Assembly: GCA_002358905.1 (NCBI GenBank)
Contig: DEPT01000014.1
Coordinates: forward strand, 1 to 24,728
Source: Akkermansiaceae bacterium UBA3385
GTDB taxonomy: Bacteria; Verrucomicrobiota; Verrucomicrobiia; Verrucomicrobiales; Akkermansiaceae
Length of the DNA stretch: 24,728 nucleotides
Direction: 5' to 3'
Made by a program: the position numbers and the translations under genes. This document shows positions 1 to 6,307 of this stretch, one piece after another (position 1 is the first letter of the stretch; every line of letters starts with the position of its first letter). The notes under the pieces are model-generated. The model did no database searches. It was not told the DNA's origin and worked only from the letters and a program-made list of their open reading frames with translations.

Positions 1-729
1 TTCCGCGGCAAGAAGCTCGCCACCTGCGAGACCGGCGAAGTTCCCGCCGAAATCAAGGCTGCCGTGACCTCCGCCAAGGAAGCCGGCCTCGCCTCCCTGC
101 CCCAGGAGACCGTGAACATGCTCATGGACCACTACGGCATCGATTACCCGAAGTGCGGCAACTTCACCGATAAGGAAGAAGCCCTTGCCTTCTGCAAGAC
201 TATCTTCCCGAACGCTGTGGTGCTCAAGCTCTCCGCCCCCGATGCTCTGCACAAGACCGAAATGAAGGGCATCTACCTCAACATCAACGATGAGGCTTCC
301 TTCAACGAGGCTTGGGAAGGCCTGTGGGGCTCCATCACCAAGTTCCAGCTCAAGGGCGCTTCCGTGCTCATCCAGGAGATGATTACCAAGGCCACCGAAA
401 CCATCATCGGCGTGAACACCGACAAGAACTTCGGCCGCGTCATGGTGTTCGGTACCGGCGGTGTGTACACCGAGGTGATGCGCGACACCACCATGCGCAT
501 CCTGCCCACCGATGACTTCTCCGACATGATCAAGGAGACTAAGGTCGGCACCATCCTGAACGGTGTGCGTGGCGAGGCTCCCAAGGCTGTGGGTCCGCTG
601 GCCGACACACTGGCCAAGGTGCAGAAGCTCGTGCTCGAGATTCCCGAAATCACCGCTATCGACGGCAACCCGGTTCTCGTGACCGCTGACCGCGCCGTGG
701 TGGTGGACTTCAAGATGATTCTCAAGTAA
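1..729 (+). CDS. Acetate/acyl-CoA synthetase (ADP-forming), ATP-grasp C-terminal part, 5' partial
   Basis: The frame is open from base 1 to the TAA at 727-729, so the gene begins outside the window; the GTG at 64 is internal. The visible 242 residues match the beta (ATP-grasp_5) part of ADP-forming acetyl-CoA synthetases. An N-terminal helical stretch with LPQETVNMLMDHYGI leads into the ATP-grasp fold, with VVLKLSAPDALHKTEMKGI, then VLIQEMI, the glycine-rich VMVFGTGGVYTEVM and a closing segment containing DGNPVLV. These enzymes convert acyl-CoA, ADP and phosphate to the free acid, CoA and ATP, and so conserve energy in fermentation. Whether the alpha (CoA-binding) part is fused upstream or is a separate gene cannot be seen. 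Codon use is strongly biased to C- and G-ending codons (atc, aag, ctc), which suggests high expression. A strong terminator follows. Confidence 0.87.
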   Translation, partial: FRGKKLATCETGEVPAEIKAAVTSAKEAGLASLPQETVNMLMDHYGIDYPKCGNFTDKEEALAFCKTIFPNAVVLKLSAPDALHKTEMKGIYLNINDEASFNEAWEGLWGSITKFQLKGASVLIQEMITKATETIIGVNTDKNFGRVMVFGTGGVYTEVMRDTTMRILPTDDFSDMIKETKVGTILNGVRGEAPKAVGPLADTLAKVQKLVLEIPEITAIDGNPVLVTADRAVVVDFKMILK

Positions 730-753
730 TCTTCCTGATTCCGTTTCCCGCAA

Positions 754-790
754 CGCCCGCTTTTCTCCGGAAAAGCGGGCGTTTCTATTT
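754..790 (+). terminator. Intrinsic terminator of the acyl-CoA synthetase gene
   Basis: A perfect 11-bp stem (CGCCCGCTTTT at 754-764 with AAAAGCGGGCG at 771-781) and a 6-base loop are followed by a T-rich run (TTTCTATTT). It lies 25 bases after the stop codon. Confidence 0.93.
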
Positions 791-817
791 GATTTTACAA
801 GAGGTTCATGCTAGATT
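789..817 (+). promoter_or_regulatory. Putative sigma-70 promoter for the 840 membrane-protein gene
   Basis: TTGATT (789-794), 17 bp, TAGATT (812-817), with an extended -10 TG at 809-810. The predicted transcript start near 824 is 16 bases before the ATG at 840. The -35 box starts inside the T-run of the preceding terminator, so termination and re-initiation are packed together. The promoter position argues against translation starting at the TTG at 789. Confidence 0.6.
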
Positions 818-839
818 CGTTCCACACCCACTGGTCTCC

Positions 840-1220
840 ATGAACATTCTGATTTTCTTCATCGTTTTAACAGCTGCCATCGGCGGGGAGTTTCTGACCA
901 TCTACCTCTCCTACCTTCCCGTATCGCACCGATATGCAACACAGAAGCAGATGCTTCATGCCTCCTTCGTGGTGACTGCCTACAGCATGATGGCCGGAAC
1001 CCTGCTCGGATTTGTTGATTTACCCCGCTCCCTCTCCTTCCTGGTCGCGGCGGCGCTGGTGCATTTCATGGGACGCAAAATGCTGCATCAGAGCAACAGG
1101 CTGGCCTGGGTCTCCTGCCTCATCTTTATCGGGCTGGCCCTTCTGGTGGGACTCACCTTCACCAGCCTCATGCACACAAGCGATGCTTTCCGTGCCCTGA
1201 TGACACAGACCTATAAGTAA
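840..1220 (+). CDS. Small integral membrane protein (paralogue of the 2511 gene)
   Basis: This is a protein of 126 residues with about four hydrophobic helices and no recognised domain. I chose the ATG at 840 because the in-frame TTG at 789 lies within the predicted promoter and because the residues after 840 (MNILIFFIVLTAAIGG) begin a membrane helix directly. It is alignable along most of its length with the protein encoded at 2511-2852. Shared features are an IYLSYL/VYVSYL block followed by a basic loop with Y and Q, a VVT helix, an AAAL helix followed by GRKML/GRRIL, and a last helix after RL. The duplicated pair brackets the flavodoxin/ferredoxin gene. The function is unknown; a membrane partner for the redox protein is only a guess from proximity. 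Confidence 0.7.
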   Translation: MNILIFFIVLTAAIGGEFLTIYLSYLPVSHRYATQKQMLHASFVVTAYSMMAGTLLGFVDLPRSLSFLVAAALVHFMGRKMLHQSNRLAWVSCLIFIGLALLVGLTFTSLMHTSDAFRALMTQTYK

Positions 1221-1285
1221 CTATCGCCAACAGTCTGCATGGTTGCGACGTTCCCCGCCGCACGCATGTCAGCCTTGGAATTTAC

Positions 1286-1314
1286 TTTACTCCAACGGAG
1301 AAACCTGCTACTCT
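1286..1314 (+). promoter_or_regulatory. Putative promoter for the 1322 membrane-protein gene
   Basis: TTTACT (1286-1291), 17 bp, TACTCT (1309-1314), with TG at 1306-1307 forming an extended -10. The predicted transcript start falls at about 1321, directly before the ATG at 1322, so the mRNA would be leaderless or nearly so. Confidence 0.4.
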
Positions 1315-1321
1315 GGCAGGC

Positions 1322-1726
1322 ATGGCATACTACCTCATCGGACTATTTCTCTGCATTTGCTGCGCCTGGCGTGTGCGCCGGCAGCAGCTGGGAAAGCGAC
1401 TTCTCCTGTGTAACATTCTGCTTATACTGAGCCTGCTGATGTATGCTCCATTCATTCTGCAGGCACTCAGCAGCCCGCTTCCCATGCACGCTTTCTTTGC
1501 GGCGCAGTATATCACCCCTCTAGCGGCAGCTCTTCCCCTCCTGTTCTACAGCAGAAAACACCCGGTGAAATGGTCTGCAGCCACCCTCATCTGCGGCATA
1601 GGCGCCGCCATATTCCTCTGCTACCTGTTCTACGTGCAGCAGATAATCATCAGCACCCCCTATGATTCCCCCGTTCCCTTCTGGGTGGAAATCTGGCTGC
1701 CGGATTTATCTGGTTTTTCTATTTGA
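1322..1726 (+). CDS. Small integral membrane protein of unknown function
   Basis: This is a 134-residue hydrophobic protein with about four membrane helices: the N-terminal segment after MAYY, a second around LLLCNILLILSLLMYAPF, a third around ITPLAAALPLLF, and a fourth around LICGIGAAIFLCYLFYV. Basic residues (RVRRQQLGKR, SRKHPVK) lie in loops as expected for cytoplasmic sides. I do not recognise a family, and it does not align convincingly with the two paralogous small membrane proteins nearby. There is no Shine-Dalgarno sequence; the start is the only ATG consistent with the hydrophobic N-terminus. The promoter of the next gene overlaps its last codons, so the two are probably separate transcripts with some read-through. 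Confidence 0.66.
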   Translation: MAYYLIGLFLCICCAWRVRRQQLGKRLLLCNILLILSLLMYAPFILQALSSPLPMHAFFAAQYITPLAAALPLLFYSRKHPVKWSAATLICGIGAAIFLCYLFYVQQIIISTPYDSPVPFWVEIWLPDLSGFSI

Positions 1727-1751
1727 TTTAACACGCAGGGAGTGATACACT
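1723..1751 (+). promoter_or_regulatory. Putative promoter for the flavodoxin/ferredoxin gene
   Basis: TTGATT (1723-1728), 17 bp, TACACT (1746-1751), with TG at 1743-1744. The -35 box overlaps the stop codon of the preceding gene. The predicted start near 1758 leaves only about four untranslated bases before the ATG at 1762. Confidence 0.5.
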
Positions 1752-1761
1752 GATTGCCAGT

Positions 1762-2508
1762 ATGAACAACTGGACTACTGCCGTTTTCAGCCCCACCGGG
1801 GGAACATCTAAAATTGCCGCCGCTATTGTGGGGGCTCGTATGGGAACACGAATCGACCTCTGCAGCCCTGTAGAGCCGCAGGAAATACCCGCTGGGGCTC
1901 CTCTGCTGGCTGTGGTGCCGGTATATGGGGGACGCATACCCGCCATTGCAGCACAGCGACTGCTGGCGCTGCAGGGCAACGGCAACCCGGCCATTGCCGT
2001 GGTTGTCTACGGCAACCGGGCATACGAAGATGCCCTGCTGGAGCTCAAAAACGTGCTCACCGAGGCTGGACACCAGGTCATTGCCGCCGCAGCTTTCATT
2101 GCCGAACACAGCATCATCCGCAGTATTGCTGCCGACAGGCCTCATGCCGACGACTTAGCGAGGGCCGTAGAGTTTGGCGCAGCGGTCGAAGCCAGGCTGA
2201 ATGGTGAGCTCTCCACAGTAGACGTACCCGGCAATGCCGAATACCGTCCCCTGCCCCAGATGCCCGCCACCCCGCTGGTGACGGATGCCTGCGGCGGCTG
2301 CGGCATGTGCGCACACAAATGCCCGGTGGGTGCCATCCCGCTGAGCAACCCGCGCAGCACCGATGCCGCCAAATGCATCCTCTGCATGCGCTGTGTGGCC
2401 ATCTGCCCGCGCAAGGCACGCATCCTTCCCCCGCCCATGGTAGAAGCCTTTACCGCCAGACTCAACGCCGTGGCCAGTGAGCCGAAACAACCGGAAATCT
2501 ATATCTGA
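1762..2508 (+). CDS. EFR1-type flavodoxin-like/2x[4Fe-4S] ferredoxin protein
   Basis: This 248-residue protein has two parts. Residues 5-150 resemble a flavodoxin fold: the FMN-phosphate loop FSPTGGTSKIA (9-19) follows a short strand, VVPVYGGRIP (51-60) corresponds to the next loop, and VVYGNRAYEDALLEL (81-95) matches the family. Residues 177-219 hold two complete CxxCxxCxxxCP motifs (C177, C180, C183, C187 and C205, C208, C211, C215), each able to carry a [4Fe-4S] cluster. Proteins of this EFR1 class are cytoplasmic electron carriers in anaerobes; partners are usually unknown. No signal peptide is visible. The gene at 2511 begins two bases after the stop, so the pair is translationally linked to a paralogue of the upstream small membrane protein, suggesting a membrane-associated role. 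Confidence 0.86.
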   Translation: MNNWTTAVFSPTGGTSKIAAAIVGARMGTRIDLCSPVEPQEIPAGAPLLAVVPVYGGRIPAIAAQRLLALQGNGNPAIAVVVYGNRAYEDALLELKNVLTEAGHQVIAAAAFIAEHSIIRSIAADRPHADDLARAVEFGAAVEARLNGELSTVDVPGNAEYRPLPQMPATPLVTDACGGCGMCAHKCPVGAIPLSNPRSTDAAKCILCMRCVAICPRKARILPPPMVEAFTARLNAVASEPKQPEIYI

Positions 2509-2510
2509 CC

Positions 2511-2852
2511 GTGTACCTCCTTGCCCTCATTATCGGGTGCATCGTCGGGTTGCTCGTCCACTTCAGCATCGTTTACGTCTCCTACCTGCTTGCAGCCCGT
2601 AAGTATTGCGCGCAGAGCTCGCTTCTGAAAGCAGCCGGGGTCGTTACCCTGATAGCGTCTCTCGTCACCACGGCAACCAACATGCTGGAGCAAAACCTTC
2701 CGGTCGACCTGGCAGCGGCTCTGCTGCTCACCTACTACTGCGGACGCCGCATCCTGAAAACCGGGCGCTTGTCTGCTCTGTTCGCCGCCTTGATTTACGG
2801 TGGCATCGTGCTGGTATTCACCATTGTTCTGGCTCTCTGCATTGATTTGTAA
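2511..2852 (+). CDS. Small integral membrane protein, coupled to the EFR1 gene
   Basis: This is a 113-residue protein with about four hydrophobic helices. The GTG at 2511 is taken as the start because it lies two bases after the stop of the flavodoxin/ferredoxin gene and the encoded MYLLALIIGCIVGLL forms a membrane helix at once. It aligns with the protein from 840-1220: VYVSYLLAARKY against IYLSYLPVSHRY, the VVT helix, AAALLLTYYCGRRIL against AAALVHFMGRKML, and a final helix after a conserved RL. I estimate roughly 30 percent identity by eye. No known domain is recognised. The tight linkage suggests that it is made together with the iron-sulfur protein. A strong convergent terminator follows. 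Confidence 0.75.
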   Translation: MYLLALIIGCIVGLLVHFSIVYVSYLLAARKYCAQSSLLKAAGVVTLIASLVTTATNMLEQNLPVDLAAALLLTYYCGRRILKTGRLSALFAALIYGGIVLVFTIVLALCIDL

Positions 2853-2868
2853 GTTCATCCTCCACAGA

Positions 2869-2915
2869 ACAGACCGCCCTGCCTGTCAGCGCAACAGGCA
2901 GGGCGGTCTGTTTAT
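2869..2915. terminator. Bidirectional terminator between convergent genes
   Basis: A perfect 18-bp inverted repeat (arms 2869-2886 and 2894-2911, 7-base loop) sits between the stop of the small membrane protein and the stop of nhaC, which converge here. A short T-rich stretch (TTTAT) follows on the plus strand and TTCTGTGG on the minus strand, so it works best from the plus side but probably serves both. Confidence 0.88.
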
Positions 2916-2928
2916 GGAAAATGCGGAA

Positions 2929-4572
2929 TTAATCCTCTGCCGTATACCTGGCGGCATGTCGTTTCCTGAGCACAACCAGCACCACATAAAGTGATACCAG
3001 GGCCAGCGGGAATACGATGAACCAGTTCTGCACAAAGCCGGCCAGCAGGAAAGCCACAAAGGAAACAGCGCAGACGGTCAGCACGTAAGGAAGCTGCGTG
3101 GACACGTGGCTCAGGTGGTCGCACTGCGCGCCGGCGCTGGACATGATGGTGGTATCGGAAATGGGGGAGCAATGGTCACCCGCCACCGCACCGGCCAGAC
3201 AGGCGGACATGCCGATGAACATCAGCGGGCTGGTCGGGTCGAAGGTGCTCACCACGATGGGGATGAGAATACCGAAGGTGGCCCAGGAGGTACCGGTTGA
3301 GAAAGCCAGCACACCCGCCACCACAAAGATGACTGCCGGCAGGAAATTCACCAGCCCCGCAGCAGAGTTCTGCATGTGGAAGGCAATGAATTCCCTGGCC
3401 TCCAGCGCGGTGGTCACATTCTTGAGCGCAGTAGCCAAGGTCAGGATGAGAATAGCCGGCACCATGGCGCAGAAGCCCTCGGGGATGCAACGCATGGCAG
3501 CGCGGAAACTCACCGTACGGCGCACGAGATAGAAGGCAATCACCAGCACCATGGCAATCAGAGCTCCCCAGGGCAGAGCCACAGTGGCATCCGTATCACT
3601 GATAGCCTGGCTAAAGGATTTGCCCTCCAGAATACCGCCTACGTACACCAGAGCAAAGGTTTCAATGCTGATGAGCAACAACACCGGCACAATCAGGTCG
3701 GCCAGTTTTCCCTTCCGTCTGCTCATTTCCGGGCTCTCCTCCGCAGTCAGCTCCGCGCAGACGGTGTGCAAATCACCCCGTTTGATGGCATTGCGCTCAT
3801 AACGTGCCATGGGGCCGAAATCGAAGCGGCTCAGGATAATCATGACCACGAAGCAAAGAGCAAGCAGCGAATAGAAGTTATAAGGAATAGCCTGAATGAA
3901 AAGCTCCAACCCATTGTAACCCGTGCCCTCGGAATACTGGGAAACAGCAGCAGCCCAACTGGAAATGGGGGCAATCATGCAAACCGGGGCAGCGGTGGAG
4001 TCGATGATATAGGCCAGTTTGGCGCGGGAAACACGCTTGGCATCCGTCACCGGGCGCATTACGCTGCCTACAGCCAGGCAGTTGAAGTAGTCATCAATGA
4101 AAATAAGGATGCCCAGCACAAACGTAGCCAGCTGGCTGCCGATGCGGCTCTTGATGTGGGTCTGGGCCCACTCACCGAACGCCATAGCAGCACCGGTCTT
4201 ATTAATCATGCAGACGAATGCACCCAGAATCACCAGGAAGATGAAAACGCCGCTGGTATCTTTCAACGCGGTGATAAGTCCCTTATTCACCACAAAATCC
4301 ACTGTTTCCAATGGGGCAAACTGGGTCACAAAGCAGGCACCCAGCACCACACCGGCAAATAGTGCTGAATATACTTCCTTGAAAATAAGCGCCAGCACAA
4401 TAGCAAACAACGCGGGAGCCAACGACCAGATTGTACCACAAAGGGGAGCTTTGGCCACTGCTTTCACTGTCTCCTGAACAGCCGGGGCTTCTGTTGAACC
4501 AAAACTCTGCATAGTCAGGACAGCCACCACTGCAATCAGCAGAATAAGGATTTTCTTTACAACGTGTCTCAT
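2929..4572 (-). CDS. nhaC: Na+/H+ antiporter, NhaC family
   Basis: This is a 547-residue inner-membrane protein with about 11-13 hydrophobic segments that exchanges Na+ for H+ and so supports pH and sodium homeostasis. Family hallmarks are IDDYFNCLAVGSVMRPVTD (159-177), followed by RAKLAYIIDSTAAPVCMIAP (183-202), and near the C-terminus the GDHCSPISDTTIMSS block. I chose the ATG at 4572. The frame is open further upstream to 4749, but that extension would run through the terminator of the preceding gene and the predicted promoter. The N-terminus (MRHVVKKILILLIAVVAVL) looks like a signal peptide or an extra helix followed by an Ala/Thr/Glu-rich linker before the usual NhaC core; this is slightly unusual. 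The antiporter sits downstream of a sodium-coupled amino-acid symporter, but each has its own promoter. Confidence 0.9.
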   Translation of the reverse strand: MRHVVKKILILLIAVVAVLTMQSFGSTEAPAVQETVKAVAKAPLCGTIWSLAPALFAIVLALIFKEVYSALFAGVVLGACFVTQFAPLETVDFVVNKGLITALKDTSGVFIFLVILGAFVCMINKTGAAMAFGEWAQTHIKSRIGSQLATFVLGILIFIDDYFNCLAVGSVMRPVTDAKRVSRAKLAYIIDSTAAPVCMIAPISSWAAAVSQYSEGTGYNGLELFIQAIPYNFYSLLALCFVVMIILSRFDFGPMARYERNAIKRGDLHTVCAELTAEESPEMSRRKGKLADLIVPVLLLISIETFALVYVGGILEGKSFSQAISDTDATVALPWGALIAMVLVIAFYLVRRTVSFRAAMRCIPEGFCAMVPAILILTLATALKNVTTALEAREFIAFHMQNSAAGLVNFLPAVIFVVAGVLAFSTGTSWATFGILIPIVVSTFDPTSPLMFIGMSACLAGAVAGDHCSPISDTTIMSSAGAQCDHLSHVSTQLPYVLTVCAVSFVAFLLAGFVQNWFIVFPLALVSLYVVLVVLRKRHAARYTAED

Positions 4573-4597
4573 TTCGTGCTCTGAAAAATTACGCCCA

Positions 4598-4626
4598 AAC
4601 CTAACATAAAAAGCCCCCATAGTCAA
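4598..4626 (-). promoter_or_regulatory. Putative promoter of nhaC
   Basis: Read on the minus strand: TTGACT (4626-4621), 17 bp, TAGGTT (4603-4598). The transcript would start near 4591, about 19 bases before the ATG. Confidence 0.55.
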
Positions 4627-4630
4627 TACC

Positions 4631-4650
4631 TTTACACAGAACTCTGTAAA
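4631..4650. promoter_or_regulatory. Candidate operator upstream of the nhaC promoter
   Basis: The 20-bp near-palindrome TTTACACAGAACTCTGTAAA has perfect 6-bp ends (TTTACA/TGTAAA). It lies five bases upstream of the predicted -35 box, a usual position for an activator or repressor site. It has no T-run and is too short for a terminator. No regulator gene is visible in the window. Confidence 0.33.
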
Positions 4651-4665
4651 GTCACCGTCTTCACA

Positions 4666-4702
4666 TAATTGAAAGCACCCGGTTTCCGCAGAAACCGGGT
4701 GC
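4666..4702 (-). terminator. Intrinsic terminator of the AGCS symporter gene
   Basis: A perfect 12-bp stem (4675-4686 with 4691-4702, loop CGCA) is followed on the minus strand by TTTCAATT. It lies 22 bases beyond the stop codon of the symporter gene and so separates it from nhaC. Confidence 0.9.
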
Positions 4703-4723
4703 ATACATGAATGAACAGGGACC

Positions 4724-6127
4724 TTACCAGCACTGCAGGTCATCTGCAATATCCGGCATGGACTCCTTGGTAAAGACAGGATCCGTCACGCCGCGGCGTT
4801 TCTGGGCTCGGTAATCTTCCAACAGACGGAAGGCATACTTGCCCAACAGAACAATGGCAATCAGGTTGCAAATCGTCATCAGGCCCATAAACACGTCTGC
4901 CAGATTCCATACAAAGCTGAGACTAGCCACAGAACCGAAGAGCACCATGGCCACCACCAGCAGACGGTACACCATGAGGACCCAGGGTTTCTTGCTCAGA
5001 TACTGCACATTGGCCTCACCGTAATAGTAATTACCCAGCACACTGCTGAAAGCGAAGAAAAAGATTGCCACGGCCACGGCGATATTGCCCCAGGGGCCTA
5101 TGTGCTGGCAAAGCGCAGCCTGGGTAAGTTTGATACCGCTTGCATCGCTTCCAGCTGGCACACCGCCCACCAGAATGATGAAAGCCGTGCAAGAACAGAT
5201 AACAAGCGTATCACTGAACACACTGATGGCCTGTACCTTACCCTGTTTTACAGGGTGTGACACATCAGCCGTTGCAGCCACATTAGGGGCAGAGCCCATA
5301 CCGGCCTCATTGCTATACAGACCGCGGCGGATACCCTGCTGAATAGCAGCGCCAATACCACCGGCAAAGCCTTGTTCCCAGCCGAAAGCGTGGGAGAAAA
5401 TCAGCGAAAGCACATTCGGAACCTCCGTAATGTTCATGGCAATCACCACCAGAGCCAGAGCAATGTAGCCCAGAGCCATGAAGGGAACAATGATGCTGCT
5501 CACGCGGGCAATGCTCTGAATGCCACCAAAAATGATAACTGCCGTCAGCATCGTCAACACCGTACCCATGTATGAGGGCGGAATGGCAAAAGCCTCCTCA
5601 AACGCCTGGCAGATGGTGTTACTCTGCACAGAGTTGAACGCAAAGCCAAAGGTGAAGATAAGCAGAATGGAGAACACAACACCCATCCACGGTTTCTTGA
5701 GGCCAAGGCTCATGTAATAGGCAGGACCACCAATGAATGAAGATTCACCGCGCACCTTGTAGAGCTGAGCCAGGGTGGATTCCACAAAGGCACTGCTGGC
5801 GCCCAGAAAAGCTATGAGCCACATCCAGAATACGGCACCCGGTCCGCCCAGCGCAATTGCCACGGCCACACCGGCCAGGTTGCCAGTACCCACACGGCTG
5901 GCAATGGAAATAGCAAAAGCCTGGAACGATGAGATAGACTCCACGCCGCTTTCCTTTTCCTCATGGGTGCAGTTGCGGAACATCACGGGAATATCGCGCA
6001 GCATCGTCAGCTGCACAAATTTGCAGCGGATGGTGAACCACACGGCACAGCCAATCAGCATTGCAACCAGCACATAGGTCCAGAGAATGCCGTTAGCCCA
6101 ATCAATGACAGATGTTAGAAAATCCAT
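4724..6127 (-). CDS. Sodium:alanine/glycine symporter (AGCS family)
   Basis: This is a 467-residue membrane transporter, the normal length for the AGCS (DagA/AlsT) family, which imports alanine, glycine or related neutral amino acids with Na+. Two family signatures are clear: SSFQAFAISIASRVGTGNLA (67-86) followed by GVAVAIALGGPGAVFWMW, and RGLYSNEAGMGSAPNVAATA (268-287). GGPAYYMSLGL lies at 133-143. About ten to eleven hydrophobic helices are visible. The ATG at 6127 gives the standard N-terminus; no clear Shine-Dalgarno sequence precedes it. It has its own promoter and terminator and so is a single-gene unit. The substrate cannot be fixed from sequence alone. Confidence 0.93.
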   Translation of the reverse strand: MDFLTSVIDWANGILWTYVLVAMLIGCAVWFTIRCKFVQLTMLRDIPVMFRNCTHEEKESGVESISSFQAFAISIASRVGTGNLAGVAVAIALGGPGAVFWMWLIAFLGASSAFVESTLAQLYKVRGESSFIGGPAYYMSLGLKKPWMGVVFSILLIFTFGFAFNSVQSNTICQAFEEAFAIPPSYMGTVLTMLTAVIIFGGIQSIARVSSIIVPFMALGYIALALVVIAMNITEVPNVLSLIFSHAFGWEQGFAGGIGAAIQQGIRRGLYSNEAGMGSAPNVAATADVSHPVKQGKVQAISVFSDTLVICSCTAFIILVGGVPAGSDASGIKLTQAALCQHIGPWGNIAVAVAIFFFAFSSVLGNYYYGEANVQYLSKKPWVLMVYRLLVVAMVLFGSVASLSFVWNLADVFMGLMTICNLIAIVLLGKYAFRLLEDYRAQKRRGVTDPVFTKESMPDIADDLQCW

Positions 6128-6164
6128 GATAAGGAAGAGTTGAATATAGCAATAAGTCCGAGCT

Positions 6165-6192
6165 AATATACCAGTTTTTTCTTGTAAATCAA
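6165..6192 (-). promoter_or_regulatory. Putative promoter of the AGCS symporter gene
   Basis: Read on the minus strand: TTGATT (6192-6187), 16 bp, TATATT (6170-6165). The transcript would start about 30 bases before the ATG. The surrounding sequence is AT-rich. Confidence 0.55.
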
Positions 6193-6248
6193 GATTTTAA
6201 TTGGTAAATAGCGCAGTTCTGCATACCGCGCAAAGATTTCCGGGGATA

Positions 6249-6283
6249 GAAAAACCGGAGGCCCCGTGCTGGGGTCTCCGGTT
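6249..6283 (-). terminator. Intrinsic terminator of the SulP gene
   Basis: A stem of 13 bp with one mismatch or wobble (AACCGGAGGCCCC at 6253-6265 with GGGGTCTCCGGTT at 6271-6283) is followed on the minus strand by TTTTTCTAT. It lies 24 bases after the SulP stop. Confidence 0.88.
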
Positions 6284-6307
6284 CGTTTTGCAATAAAACG
6301 AAATAAC

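Noticed and set aside
3376..4362. A 328-codon plus-strand frame opposite nhaC
   Set aside because: It is antisense to conserved NhaC segments; the His/Gln/Asn-rich product has no recognisable domain.
4573..4749. A 59-residue N-terminal extension of NhaC
   Set aside because: The extension would cross the terminator of the AGCS gene and the nhaC promoter, and its residues are not hydrophobic or conserved-looking.
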